A stretch of DNA of 64,000 nt from Zychaea mexicana. Taxonomy: Eukaryota > Mucoromycota > Mucoromycetes > Mucorales > Lichtheimiaceae. Positions 1 to 11,620 of the stretch are shown in pieces. Position 1 is the stretch's first letter. Each line of letters starts with the position of its first letter. The notes beneath the pieces were generated by a model. That model was not told where the DNA came from, searched no databases, and saw only the letters and a list, made by a program, of their open reading frames with translations. Position numbers and translations under genes: made by a program. The stretch spans positions 496,001 to 560,000 of the forward strand of contig NW_026516666.1 of NCBI RefSeq assembly GCF_025766255.1, in the 5' to 3' direction.

Positions 1-198
1 GTTGGAAATCTCTTGTGGTGCGTATGTGTGTGGCATACAGCCAGATGGCTGCCATTTGGTATAATTCTCTTCGAGCCACCAGCCATCGTTTAGCATACCG
101 TGGCATCGAGTTCGGTCGCGGGGTTCTGTTGTTGCGTTAATGTGGTAGTAGTTATAAATATACGGTTGACGTGGTGTAATGCGTAGAAAGTGTGTTTG

Positions 199-402
199 TT
201 AGACAACAGGTTTTTTTATAGGAACTCTTTGTTTGCTTTTGCAAAAACCGGGTAATAGGATTTTCTCTTCTTTAATAAATGCTATTTTTGCCTTACCTAG
301 GACATAGCGACCAACGGCAGATAGGAGGACAAGGGAGAGTGTAAAGCCGGTAATAACCTGTATTACCTTTGAACGAGTGGAAGTTGTGGCGGCCGCGCCC
401 AT
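199..402 (-). CDS. possible small single-span membrane protein (67 aa)
   Basis: A short open frame read from the ATG at 402 to a TAA at 199. The product would start MGAAATTSTRSKVIQ, followed by one hydrophobic stretch (about residues 13-32, TGFTLSLVLLSAVGRYVL) and a basic tail ending in KKPVV. This is the layout of small mitochondrial or ER single-span proteins. An ATG three codons-plus upstream (429) would add nine residues; I prefer the inner one because the added part is not hydrophobic or basic. No family is recognised and no intron is needed. It may be chance; the surrounding 900 bases have no other coding look. Confidence 0.3.
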   Translation of the reverse strand: MGAAATTSTRSKVIQVITGFTLSLVLLSAVGRYVLGKAKIAFIKEEKILLPGFCKSKQRVPIKKPVV

Positions 403-429
403 TGCGATTGTGCAATGAAGGTGTAGCAA

Positions 430-1350
430 ATGGGAGATGAAAGAAGAAGAAGAAAGGGAAAAAAGAGGGTGTTGGAGAGCAAATGATTAGAACGGTTGGA
501 TTTGTTGGTAAATTGGATCTTGCTATTTTTTCTCTCTCCGTTTCTTTTGGTGCTTGACTTATTTAGTAGATCAAAACGGCTCTCTCTGTACTGTGAGTTG
601 ATTCTCAGTGGTCTCGTGTCGATCTCTTTTTTGTTATTTTTGAATTTCGTCACTCTCTTTATTTTTACGTTTTGTGGTCGTCGGTTGATTTTCTTCTCTA
701 TCTTTTAGTCTTCCTTTTGCTGGAAAACACAACAAATTTGGGGACCGAGACAAATTTGGTTTCATCTTATTGTTTGCTTGGTAACGGCCGATCAGTTGCC
801 ATGGTCTCGTTAATTTCTTTTTCTTTACCGGGTTGTCATGGAGATGCATATATACTACTGCTATACATGTACTTCTTAAAAACACTTGCACGGGCATGCA
901 TAGAGCAAGAGAGAGAACGAGATGCAGAGAGTACATGAGTGCCTAACAGCTTTTGGCAGGTCGTGTGCTGTAATCGAAATTGGACAATGTATGACAGAAA
1001 ACGAGAGGGATCGCCGTGTAACTCTAAACCCAATATCAAATTACTCCGCTGGAATTTTCCATGCTGACTCGGGGATCTTTTTCACAGGCAATACGCACAT
1101 ATATATATCCAGGGGTTGATAACCTTGGCACACACACTAAGTGGCGTTAAGAGATGCTTTGAAATTGGTAGAAAAAATAAAGGAGGCTTTTTGTTATATG
1201 CAAAAAAGAAAGAAAGAGTAAGAAATAGGGGGAGGGATAGGTGTGCATGTGCAGCACCGGTTATGCACAGAAAAAATAAAAAAAGATGGTAACTAGCGTA
1301 GCATCTATTCCATTATAGTTGGTTGGTGCGATTAATAAGGCCTTTGCTAT
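430..1350. other. intergenic, nothing recognised
   Basis: AT-rich stretch with poly-T and poly-A runs. Open frames here are short and have no coding composition. It contains the 3' flank of SEC10. Confidence 0.5.
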
Positions 1351-4300
1351 TTAGCTTTTAAAAGCTGCAATGAATTCCTGGTTCAAAAAGTCGCGGTTGT
1401 AGTTTTTGCGCATTTCCTTGAGCACTGTGTTTTCATTGACAAAGAGCGATCGTCGTTGTGCCTTGCTGTCTGCTGGTGCAGCCGTAGCAGCATTTTCGTC
1501 GACAACACCCAGAATGCGATCCAGCTTGGCACTCTTAAAGTCCACACGCTTTTCCAGGTACGGATAGAGCATGCTGGGATCTAGGCGGGCTAGATACCCC
1601 TCCGAAAGAATCGAGCGGAGAATCTCGGGCTTCACTAAAAAGATATTGCCAAGTTGTCGTAGCATCTCAAACAAGTCGTTGAGGGCGGGTATCTTGAACA
1701 TCTGGATGACTTCTTCATACTTGGAGATATCTCTAATTTTAACCATCGTCATTTATTAGAAAGTAGATTTGAGTATTGTGCGAGCGAGCCTCGTAATATG
1801 TACATGCTAATGTAATTTATATTACTTTTTTCCCGTCGACTCGCTCTTTTTTCTTTTTTTACCCGTTTTGGAAAGGAAAGTAGAACTAGAACTTACTTGG
1901 ACACCAAAAGACCTCCCGTCGGTGTGACGTAAAATTTCTTGAAATGATCAAGCAGCATTCTAATCCGCGTGGATAAGACAGTCATATTTAAGACTAGCTC
2001 TCTTTTTTTTTACACGAGTGTGTGGCATGATCTCTTTTGCTTAAAATGCTCGAGAGTATATATGAATACTTAAACTTACAGATGGAGCTTTTGACCGATA
2101 TTGAACAAGAACGTTTCGAGGTTTTTGCCTTGTAGTGATTTACATGCGGCGCGGTAGATACGCGTTATGAAGTCAACAGTTTGAACACAAGGCTGGTAAT
2201 AAGAGAGAATAATGTCAATAAGTGTTATATTCACGAGTAAAAAGTATTCTAGCTTACTAACTCACTAAATGCTTTATAGCCTTACCTGTGTTCCCATGCT
2301 CATCATTATTACATCTTCGTCCTTGGGCCTGAAATCATTTCGTTTTTGAAGCGATAAAAGTTCCTTAAGCCATGATGTTATGCTTTCCAGTTCCTTTCGT
2401 AGCACATCATTGGCCTTGTTTTCTAAAGCTGCCATGAATTTGTTTTTGCTTCCAAGTACATTTCGATGGACAGATGGTGTTCCCACCACGAGTGGAAGCT
2501 ACATGGCAATATAGAATTATGTCATTCATATAGAAGCTAGTTTTCTCTCTCTCCCATCATATTCTGACATACCACTGCAGTTTGGAAATGCTTTTGCATT
2601 AATTGCATCACTTTAGTAGTCGTGGAAACTACTGCAAAACAGCTTGTATCGGGTTCCGCCTTGCTTCCGAGTTCTTCAATGACACTACCGTTGGAGTATA
2701 AATTAGCCTTTTTTGCCCCTCCAATGTATAATAGATGGTGCCACAAGCTAGCGCAATTATTACTATCACTATTACATACTCATCCAAAGCAATATCAAGG
2801 TATTTCGTGCCAATAAAATCGAGTAACACGCTGTATAGGAATAAGATGGATGTCGGCCTAAAAAAGGATTAGCTTAGCTCCTGTCCCTCTCTCTCTCGTC
2901 TACTTTAATTTTGAGTAACAAAGCTAGCATACAAATCTTGTGTATCTGAAAGCTCCATACAACGCACGATGGCTTCCGCGTGAATGTTTAGCATCCGCAT
3001 GATAGCATCGCGTGAAAGTAGTTTAAACCCATCGTCATCGACCGTAATCAGATTGCCGCTGTCAGCAGCAGCCACACCGCCCATCATGCCTCCATTACCA
3101 GCACCACCAGCGGCGGCATTTCGTCCCCCGTTTTCGGTAAAGCCCGGTGATCCTCCGTCAAAACCGCGCTCGAACGGATTGGTCGACGTTGCCGCCGCTG
3201 GTTGGTCCGAAGGCGTGGATGGTGAAGTTGGATATAACATTGCACCTGAAGTGGATGCTGATATTTGGTTGAGCGTACGTGTTAACACAGATTGGTTTCG
3301 CGCAGAGTTCTTTTTGCGTTCTTGCTGTATGATGGATATTTTGAGAACGTCGATGGTCATGGGACCAGTTAATATTCTTTTTCCTTATAAAACGAACGAG
3401 CGTGCGTGTGCATGCACAGTCCTTCTCCCCCCGGAAAGTTTCTTAACTTTACCATGTAGTTTAAGAACTCTGCGATAATTCGACCAAACAGCTCGTTCAG
3501 TGCCTGTTTTTCGCGTGTCAAGTAGCGATCGGCTTCGGTATAGGGCACAAACAAGTCGCCCATACAGCGATCCAGCGCTTCCTCAGGCGATGCCGATGTA
3601 AGTAGCCCGCTTGCATCAGCAGCATCTGTCAACTTTGCTTCCTTGTCGCAGTAAAACTTGAGGTTATCTATCAGACGTTTGGTCTCTGCATGAGTGGATG
3701 CCAATGTTCTCAAATACGCCAGATGGGAATAGCGTTCTGCTCGTGAGAGTAGTAGTTCGACGTGGTTTAGGATCTATACGGATACAGATGGATGATGGCA
3801 ACAAACAATAAACATATCCATCAGTACATTGCAATAAAGGTAATACTACTAGTGCCGCGTTGTAACTTGAGGCTATTTACTGTGGCCATTCATCAAATGA
3901 AGGAAAAGACGTCATTCTGGTACACAGAGAGGTCGATGAGTAAACAAAAGCATAAAAACTTACAGATTGAGCAAAAATGCGTTGGAGAAAAACTTGCATG
4001 ACTGTGGCAGGCTGAGGGAACACGGCTGAAATGATGTTTGCCTCTTTACGCACGGTAATACGGATATCATCGTATAGTTTCACTAAACTTGTATCAACCT
4101 CGGGAGGTGGGATATTCGGATTTGACAGATCGAAATTACTATATAGCACAAAAATAAATAGAATTAGGTCTTCTCAATTCATCACATGCTGCTAAATAAT
4201 AGTTATTGTTTATGTTGATGTGTTTGCGCTAAGACTTACTCTTCGGATCTCCGTAGTTCCTCCATTTCCTCAATCTTTTTATTGGATATGAAAAATTCGT

Positions 4301-5692
4301 GCTGATTGACATAGGTCTGCACGCAAGAAGCGCCACCATTGAACTCGAATAAAACCTTTGCCCGATGCTGAGTCCCGGATTATAAAGAAAAGATAAAAGA
4401 CAGGTTAGCTATGTAAACGGATATTCGCATTGTCGTTGTTGTTGCCTGATGTCCGAGACAGACAGACAAACAAACACAAACAAAGCCAACTTACTGCCAT
4501 GACACGCGGATCGCCTTCTTTGTATGCCCGATCAAAATCTTCGAGCATCTCCTTTTCAAAGCTTTCACAAAACTTCTCGATGCCTATACGAGCCTTAAAA
4601 ATAATAAAAAGTTATGAACAAAGTTAAAAGCTGTCAGATTCTCATATTCACTTGAATCTTTTAGAGTCAGTAGCTAATCACACGAGGTTTGATTCTTAGA
4701 GTATTACCTTCACATCATTATCCACCTCCTTGGCAACAGCATTGAGACGTCGGCAGATGATTGCAGCCTATATACCCCCTTACTCACCAATTAGTTTATC
4801 AAGACTTATGGATGCTAATTGTGTTGTTGACATCCCCCAGCCAACATTACCTTAAGCTGACCCTCATCGCCACCTTCACATAGCAGACTTAATCGTTCGG
4901 AATTGCCTTCTTGGAACTCCATAAAGTATTCGATAATGTCGCGACTTTCGGATGCTCTTGACCGTTGTTTATCGATTGTCTCGAGCTGTTCACCAATCCG
5001 AATTGCTGTGTTTCCAACGTCACCGATATGACTTTCTAAACTATCGTATGAGCGATAAACATCCTATATTTTGTTTTCACCGTGGAAAGCAATATGTTAA
5101 CGGTACAATTCCTCTCTTTTCACTCTCTTCGCTGGTAATCTGACTTTTTACCTCGAACGCGCTTTGCATATCCGCAATATCTTGTTTATATTGATGCTCA
5201 ACAATTTGTGTTGAATTTTCTAGTTCGTCGCACTGCTCCTGTACTCGTGTCCGAAGCTGTACTAGTTCTTCAAGCACATTCTCAAAGGTTCGAACGAACG
5301 GTTTTGGATCGAATGCAGCTAGAGGAAAGGCAAGTCTTCAGTTTTGACACTTTTTTGTTGAGTTCTTTTTAAGATAAGATGTGTACGAACCTGCACCAGC
5401 TTGATCTTTCAACTGGCTCACTAAGTCGCTCGATATTTTTTCCATAAAGTCATCGGTTGACACATTTCCCTTTATTTTCAAATGTAATTAATTGTTAGCA
5501 TAAATAGTTTTTTTCATCCACCATCCGACACAAGTTTTCAGTCTAGTCACTTTTTGCTTTACAATAGCACTCAGTAGTAATTTAGCAGTAACAATTGTAT
5601 ACCTTAAATGTGTCAATCGTCAAGAGTTTCTTGACATCGGAAGAAAGGTCGAATAGTCGGGCACCACCTCTCGACCGTGATGAAGCTGACAT
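1351..5692 (-). CDS. SEC10: Exocyst complex component Sec10 (EXOC5), multi-exon
   Basis: Sec10 is a subunit of the octameric exocyst, which tethers secretory vesicles to the plasma membrane before SNARE fusion; in fungi it works at hyphal tips and septa. The gene is spread over about ten exons. The start is the ATG at 5692 (MSASSRSRGGARLF). Exons then read the family's N-terminal coiled-coil part (ENVLEELVQLRTRVQEQ, around 5220-5285) and a helical-rod middle. The C-terminal part has DHFKKFYVTPTGGL near 1910-1950 and PEILRSILSEGYLARLD near 1590-1640, both typical of Sec10. One join checked: the donor after VS(K) near 1896 joins the acceptor at 1732 to give KDISKYEEV. The last codon is Ser and the stop is TAA at 1351. 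A low-complexity Gly/Ala/Asn insert lies at about 3050-3240. Not every internal junction was resolved. Confidence 0.88.
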
Positions 5693-6280
5693 TTTCCCGT
5701 ATATGCAAAGTAGAGGAAAACGTTGGGATTCGTCGAGGCACACACAAAGTCTGGCGGAGTTGCTTGGCAGGATATCACACAAATGGAAAGGAGTTTGTGT
5801 GACCTCGCGATCTTTTTGATTAAACTGACAGCGGGGGTGTGAGGACAAACTTTTTTTCCTTACTACGTACAGGTACTGGTACTTTAGTTCATAGTTCCAT
5901 ATTGAAGACATATCAATAAGTCCTAAAAACATATGAAGAAAAGGCCCTATCATTATTGATGATAAATGTTGCTAATTTGGCATATTGATAAGCGCTGTTT
6001 CCATGGCAACCGACTAGACCCACCATAGGGTTTATCCTTATTCAGCGTCTATAGCATCAGATTGAGCTTCCAAACACTTACTTGCCACAAGCATAATCTA
6101 TTTATTTCAACCCAGCAAGGTGGAAGTCATCGGCATCATAATGATATTTATGACACGGAGATCGGTTAATGTTTGTACTATGCCACATCACAGTCGTAGC
6201 GACTAGTTTTAGCACTAGTAAACACATGTAAAATGTGCTGTGAGCTTGATTAATGGTATGTGGAAGCTATGCTCAAGATT
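5693..6280. other. intergenic between SEC10 and a decayed frame
   Basis: Upstream region of SEC10. I see no reliable gene. Minus-strand frames at 6100-6250 have slightly coding-like composition but are broken by stops. Confidence 0.4.
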
Positions 6281-6575
6281 TCAAAAAAGAGATGCTCTTG
6301 CTTCCAATGCTACCACAAGTTGAATAAAGCGAGCGAGAAGATCCGCTACCCCGCCTGGTTGGCGTACAAAAAGCTCTTTACCCAATGAGGCCCGATAGCT
6401 TGAATGGTTGTTTTGGCTCCGGCTCTGTCGGCGCTCGTAGCTATCTGTTCAACACTCGCTTCAGAGACTATCATGGTCGTCTTCACACTGTCGGTTCCGG
6501 CTTTCTTTTTGCTTGAAAAAGTTGATTGATGTACACGGGTCAACAGTACTATAAACCGATCGAAATTTCTATTAT
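6281..6575 (-). pseudogene. decayed reading frame with two in-frame TGA codons
   Basis: Read on the minus strand, one frame has strong coding character: VYSTVDPCTSINFFKQKESR, then ...EDDHDSL, TGA, SEC, TGA, TDSYERRQSRSQNN, then SLGKELFVRQPGGVADLLAR and a hydrophobic end before a normal stop at 6281. The two TGAs are at 6461-6463 and 6449-6451. Replacing each with CGA would keep the local Arg-rich sense, as expected of C-to-T decay. A second frame is open across the same stretch (6346-6543) but its composition is less protein-like. It lies just downstream of PCP1. No family is recognised; it could also be a last exon whose intron I misread. Confidence 0.4.
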
Positions 6576-6690
6576 TTCAAATTTTTTATATTTTTACAAA
6601 GAAAATGACAAAAAGAATGTATATTTATATACAATGATCATGAAGGAGAGGGGTTGCTCTATCGATTTATATTTAAGCTTAATCTTGTAT

Positions 6691-7860
6691 CTAGTTAGAT
6701 TTACTATCGTTGTTTCTACGAAGTTCATGGACCTTTTGTACGAGCGGTTGCCAAATGTTGTGAGGACCGTAATGCATATAGTACAAGCCTATACCGGCAC
6801 CCGCCAAATGTGCGTAATGATCAAACCTCCGCCATCCCAACAAAATACCAGCAAAGTCAAAGCCCACCATGGCTGGCAGCGCATAGCCCATCTTGATCGG
6901 TATAAACGGCAAGAATATCAGTGAAACGCTTGAATTGGGGTAGAGATAAGCTGTACCAGCGAGCAAGCCATAGATAGCGCCACTTGCACCAAGGCTGGGC
7001 ATCACCGGACGGAAACGACGCGTGGCGAGACCCAGGACATGGCTGGCAACATTGGCACCGATACCTGTTGCTAGATAGGATGCAACAAACTGTTCCCGTC
7101 CGAGATGTTGATGAATGACCATACCAAACGAATAAAGACCCATCATGTTGAGCATCAAATGGAACACCTCTTGGTGTGAAAAGCAGCTTGTCACCATTGT
7201 GATGGAGGAGGTTAACGAGTTTCGATTTGCTGGGTTATGTGTAAACCACTTGGTCATGAACGGTAGCATGCGAAAGGATTGCCAGCAGCCAAACACAGCT
7301 ACATTGATACCGATCAGTGTCCACAGCGTTTTTTCTGCCTCGGTTAATGAGGTCAACTTGTCAACGACGATCAAATATGCCCGCACAACGTCTCGTGGTA
7401 ACATGTCTAGTTGTTCAAGTCGTTGTCGTGCTTTCTCAAGCATTTCTTGTCGTCGTTCGCGCATCCATGCTTGCTTGGCTTGAATGAACTCACCCAGTGT
7501 TAGTTCCTCGTTGTTGCCAAACCAGGACGATCGTTGTCGTAGTCGCTGCCAGAAAGTAACTTGATTTCGATCGTAAATGACTGCTGCGACTATGAATGCA
7601 GCAGTTGAAGCTGTAAGGCCAAAGAGAGCTGGTCCCAGGTATCGAACAGGTGGATCAAAGCCATTTCCAGCTGTACGGTTAGGAGAAACAGAAAAGACAA
7701 TGGGGTCCGGTCGTTTACGTGTGCTGCCGCGTAGTCGAGAGTATACACGTATCCCTTGTTGCTGATGCTGCAGTCGTTGGCATGATGATGGCCGAAAACA
7801 AGATCCAGCTGATGGCAGTAATTGTGTGGATCCTCGCTTAAGCAACGTTGTTGGTATCAT
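6691..7860 (-). CDS. PCP1: Mitochondrial rhomboid intramembrane protease (Pcp1/PARL type)
   Basis: An intronless 389-residue frame. Family role: a serine protease in the inner mitochondrial membrane that cleaves within membrane helices; yeast Pcp1 processes Mgm1 and Ccp1. The catalytic serine motif GASGAIYG (about residues 305-312) and the catalytic histidine in HYAHLAGAGIG (about residue 355) are both present. LMLNMMGLYSFG and a GxxxN-like part lie in the helices before them. The chosen start at 7860 gives a Ser/Arg/Gln-rich, acid-free N-terminus (MIPTTLLKRGSTQLLPSAG) suited to mitochondrial import. The frame is open for a further 52 codons upstream (to 8016), but that part is not import-like and may be 5' UTR. 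A first hydrophobic helix near residues 85-100 fits the PARL-type extra helix. Confidence 0.9.
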   Translation of the reverse strand: MIPTTLLKRGSTQLLPSAGSCFRPSSCQRLQHQQQGIRVYSRLRGSTRKRPDPIVFSVSPNRTAGNGFDPPVRYLGPALFGLTASTAAFIVAAVIYDRNQVTFWQRLRQRSSWFGNNEELTLGEFIQAKQAWMRERRQEMLEKARQRLEQLDMLPRDVVRAYLIVVDKLTSLTEAEKTLWTLIGINVAVFGCWQSFRMLPFMTKWFTHNPANRNSLTSSITMVTSCFSHQEVFHLMLNMMGLYSFGMVIHQHLGREQFVASYLATGIGANVASHVLGLATRRFRPVMPSLGASGAIYGLLAGTAYLYPNSSVSLIFLPFIPIKMGYALPAMVGFDFAGILLGWRRFDHYAHLAGAGIGLYYMHYGPHNIWQPLVQKVHELRRNNDSKSN

Positions 7861-8919
7861 GAATATACGCGAAGCTTGTCGGGGAAGAAAGCGAGAAAAA
7901 GTGAGAAGTTGTTTACCAGTTTCGTAAAGGACAAATGTTTTGCCGCTTGCCAACAGCCGGAATAGGAGCTGAGAGAAAACACAATAACAAAATTCTTGAC
8001 GAGTAGGTGGCGGCAATCATTTCTCTTTTTAATATCTCGCAACCAATAGTAGAATAGGTAACACAACATTTACTCGATTTTCCAAGTTTATTATCAGAAG
8101 AGGCACTGTCAGGAGGGAATATACCGACCAAGCTGCCGTGCTTGATGCTGCAATCAAAGTCAATTTAAATAGTCTTATATGTCGCGTCTATATAAAAGCG
8201 TATCTGGAAACAATTGTGCCCGCTTGATATCTCGCGGATGGTATCTTTATAAATGCAGATGCTGTCCACTCGAGTATAGGGGAAGAACAAAGAAAGTGCA
8301 CACAAAGCCCAGTTACTAAAATATCTCCTGCATTGTATGATAAATCATTTTTACATATATGATATGAGGAGCAGGGCAATGATAGTAAACTGTTTATGTG
8401 TAAGAGACAGCAATTTAAAATATGTATTGAGTAACTTAAGACTGTCTTGCCGAACTATGATACGTCATTTGAGTTGGTGGCACCAATGATAAATTTGATG
8501 ACTAGTAAAAAGAGCAAAGAAGCCTGGTGGGACATCATATAATACTGTGTTGGAAAAAAAAGAAAGAGGCGGGCAATATATAAAGAGGAGAGATATATAG
8601 AGAAAGGAAGAGAGCAAATCAAATGTACAATACAAAAAGAAGTAGGAAAAGAGAAAAGTGGAGGGATGCTTTTTTTGTTTTGAGATTTTGACAGTTGGGT
8701 AGAGTTTCTGGCACTTTTGGATGAGTTGGTCGGTGGATATGATGTATTAAATGGAAGAAGTACCAAAGGCGGAATTTGCAGAGAAGGTGTAGCTGCCGTT
8801 TGGTTAGCTGGTGGATGGAGGTCGCATGTACGTATGTTTGTGGCCCTATGTATGAGCAAACATCAGGTAGGGAGAATGGATCTCGAAGTATAATGATGCT
8901 TGTTCAAAATATGTGTTTT
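7861..8919. other. intergenic, nothing recognised
   Basis: Upstream flank of PCP1 and 3' flank of the Kelch-BTB gene. The longest open frame (about 8455-8859, minus) is Ser/Asn/Thr-rich with no start context or family likeness, so I treat it as chance. Confidence 0.45.
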
Positions 8920-10716
8920 TCAAGCTTCCATTGGACTGTCCGGCCGAGCATCATCATCATCATCGTCGTCGTCGTCGTCGTCGCGCTCGTCATCCGAGTT
9001 TCTATGATGGCTTCCATTGCGCGAATCCATGGCAATACTTCCACCACCGTAACCACCAACCAAAATGGCATTCACTGGTGTTTCATCCCATATTTGGCAC
9101 AGGACATCATGGGGTAAGCTTCGGAATGCTTGTGTCCGCACCACCGAACCAAACCGTTCAAACATGAAATGCAGCGCGTTTTGCTGTAATCCTCGCTGAC
9201 CAGCCATTCCAGCACAATGAAATATCTTGCTGACGCTTTCCGTATCCATATCGCTGTGCAGCCGTCGAACGCACAGGGCCAAGAGTCGAGGAAGTAGGTA
9301 CAGATTGGCCATTACCAACAGGTCGGCGATCAGCTCTGCGGGTAAAAAGTCATCCAATGTGTCTGTGTATAGGAACCGAACAAACGCCTCCAAGACAAAG
9401 AATGGTTCGGGGAGTGTGAGCGTGTCGGATATGGATTCTGCCATGCCCGAACTCAGTAAATGTGCGAAATGTGGCCAACGTGCCAGTAGGACCAGTCGAT
9501 GTGCCCGGATGTATCGCCCGCCGTCTTCGTCTTTGGATGATCGTATAGAAAAATCCGCGCTTTGGGATTGTTGGATCAGCAGTCCGACCAGATCTGTGCC
9601 GAGCTGAGGAGGCGGCACTGGCATGATCCCATACTCTTTCAAATCGACGCGAAGCAAGTACGCATAGTAATCGTCGGGTTCTTCGTCAATATCGTTGCCG
9701 CATAGGTAAAACGACGTGTCGTGTTCGGCCATGGCAAAACTTAGCCAGTTGTAGCCTTCAAAGACGGAGCCCATGTCTCGATGCTGCCACTGCATCGACG
9801 TCAGATCCAAACTCCACAATCCTGTAGCAGGGATATCACCAGCCACTGTTGACTGCGAGTGGGTAACAGCCACAACCAGCTGATCGCCACAGATCTGGGA
9901 AAACCGTTGGCCCGTCAAGGATGGCGCAGAGGGAGAGTCGATTTCGAGATGGGTGACGCCGTGTCGGTCAACGTCGATGAAGGATAAATGGTTGGATCGG
10001 CTCATGTCTTCTTCAAATCCACCAAACAGGTAAAGCCGTTTGTTGTACATGAAACTGATATGTTGCGAGCGACGGACAAAGGGTATAGGAGCTTGCCATT
10101 CCCAAGTATTGAGATCCAGCACGAGCAAGGTGTCGGCAAAGGTGCCCTCGGTTGCCGATAATCCACCGGCGATATAGAGCTTGTCGTCATAAATGGTCGC
10201 CGAGTGGCGCATGCGTCCATCAGGTCGGATGCCGTATGTTTCAGGCTGCCACCATGTCAACGAATCCAGGTCGAGCACTGCAACGTCATCAAAAAATCTT
10301 CCATCCTCTTCGCCGTTACCACCAAACACAACCAGCTTGTTTCGGTTTTTCCACAGCGTCGTCGTATGGTCGTTGCGCTTTGCAGGCAGTCGGCCTTTGG
10401 TGTAGATGACGCGAGACCATTGATGGGTTTTCAACGAGAGTTTGTAGAGGGCGTTAAAGACGTCGTCGGTGTACTGGTCAAAGCCGCCAAAGATATAGAT
10501 GCTATCGCCGACCACGGACAGCGAAGCACCTACTAAAGACCCCAAGGACTCGCCCGTGGTTCGAAAAGGTTTGGTGGAGCTTTTTACAGATAAACCGTTA
10601 GTACCGTTGCTCCCGCCGCCGTTGCCGCTACCTCCTCCGTTAGTTAATGATGACGGCGTCAGTTCGCGCGTCGGGCTATGCGTCGAACGAGGTGTGCCAG
10701 GTGCGGAGCTATTCAT
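8920..10716 (-). CDS. Kelch-repeat / BTB-domain protein (598 aa)
   Basis: A single-exon gene. Residues 1-55 are Ser/Gly/Asn-rich. Kelch repeats follow to about residue 330 with the expected glycine pairs and spaced aromatics: DSIYIFGGFDQYTDDV, KLVVFGGNGEEDGRFF, DKLYIAGGLSATEG and KRLYLFGGFEEDM. A BTB/POZ fold covers about residues 385-490 (DFSIRSSKDEDGGRYIRAHR, then LEAFVRFLYTDTL), with BACK-like helices after it. The C-terminus is an acidic run of about eleven Asp. Kelch before BTB is the order found in LZTR1-like proteins and is the reverse of animal KLHL proteins. The likely role is a substrate adaptor for a Cullin-3 ubiquitin ligase; that is inference from the domains. ATG at 10716, TGA at 8920. 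Confidence 0.85.
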   Translation of the reverse strand: MNSSAPGTPRSTHSPTRELTPSSLTNGGGSGNGGGSNGTNGLSVKSSTKPFRTTGESLGSLVGASLSVVGDSIYIFGGFDQYTDDVFNALYKLSLKTHQWSRVIYTKGRLPAKRNDHTTTLWKNRNKLVVFGGNGEEDGRFFDDVAVLDLDSLTWWQPETYGIRPDGRMRHSATIYDDKLYIAGGLSATEGTFADTLLVLDLNTWEWQAPIPFVRRSQHISFMYNKRLYLFGGFEEDMSRSNHLSFIDVDRHGVTHLEIDSPSAPSLTGQRFSQICGDQLVVAVTHSQSTVAGDIPATGLWSLDLTSMQWQHRDMGSVFEGYNWLSFAMAEHDTSFYLCGNDIDEEPDDYYAYLLRVDLKEYGIMPVPPPQLGTDLVGLLIQQSQSADFSIRSSKDEDGGRYIRAHRLVLLARWPHFAHLLSSGMAESISDTLTLPEPFFVLEAFVRFLYTDTLDDFLPAELIADLLVMANLYLLPRLLALCVRRLHSDMDTESVSKIFHCAGMAGQRGLQQNALHFMFERFGSVVRTQAFRSLPHDVLCQIWDETPVNAILVGGYGGGSIAMDSRNGSHHRNSDDERDDDDDDDDDDDARPDSPMEA

Positions 10717-11168
10717 GATCGTTCTTTTTTATGCTTCTTTAAAAAAAAAAGTGGCTTGACCGAAAAAAGTCGCACCCCTTTTTTCCCGTTATATTAAAGT
10801 TGCTTCTATATTTTTCTTCTTCCGATTCCTTTGTATACGCGGAGGGGGGGGGAGGGGATTTTACTGAATTATACAAAGAGGCAACAAGGAGTGTGTATTT
10901 GTGGTTTGAGCGATCGGCTTTTGTTGTCGGGGGTGCAGGTTAAATTTAGAAAAATGGAAATTTGTTGTGGATGAACAAAGAAATCAGGTGTGAAGCGCGA
11001 GTGAGGAAACAATGGTGAATATTTCCACTGTTACTAGCACTCAATGACAAATGTTGTGAATTGTATCAAAGAAGAGATCGCTTGATAATGATCACTTCAC
11101 ACAAGTTGAGCGGGCCTTTTTTCTTTTTTGTCTGCAGCTGTGCCGTGGTTCCAACTCTCCCAATCATT
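10717..11168. other. promoter region of the Kelch-BTB gene
   Basis: Contains A-, T- and G-runs (a nine-G tract near 10844) and no coding signal. No regulatory site could be assigned. Confidence 0.4.
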
Positions 11169-11620
11169 TTAACTCAGACCAAGGATGTTATCGTCATCGA
11201 ACCAATCGGTTGATTGTTTAACCTTTTTTGCTGTCCTCATTCGGCATAGCATTCCATACACTAGAATATCCTGCCTACGGATTACTCATTACTATCATAC
11301 TATACACTCAGTGAAAGGGTCTATCTTTGGCGTTAGATTTCCCATTAATCCAACACATATCACGTTGTAGATGGACTCACTTTCCAATGGAGCTCCTCCA
11401 CCCATCCGATCACAGTGTACCACATATCTATCGCTTTGATATCCTGCTGTAGATGCATGCGCCACAACGGTTCTGCTTCTTGTTCAATAAGGACAATAAC
11501 ACTTTCCTTAAAAGGATTAGCCAACCCGTAAGCGAACTTTATCAGTGCATTCAAAGCTCTCCTCCGTTTCCATCCTCCATTTAAATATAGCGGGCACCCT
11601 CTCTCTATGAATGATTTCAA
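11169..11620 (-). CDS. unidentified two-exon (or 3'-partial) gene
   Basis: An 80-codon coding-looking exon (11381 to about 11620: GGWKRRRALNALIKFAYGLA, later DIKAIDMWYTVIGWVEELHW) ends at a canonical GTGAGT donor at 11380. The acceptor CAG at 11271-11273 restores the frame in a last exon (DILVYGMLCRMRTAKKVKQS, then TDWFDDDNILGLS, stop TAA at 11169). The 110-base intron and phase-0 join support a real gene. The start may be the ATG at 11620, or an upstream exon may join from a GTAAGT donor near 11852; that alternative overlaps the 3' end of the next gene. No domain is recognised. It resembles, from memory only, helical segments of Mucorales hypothetical proteins. Confidence 0.4.
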
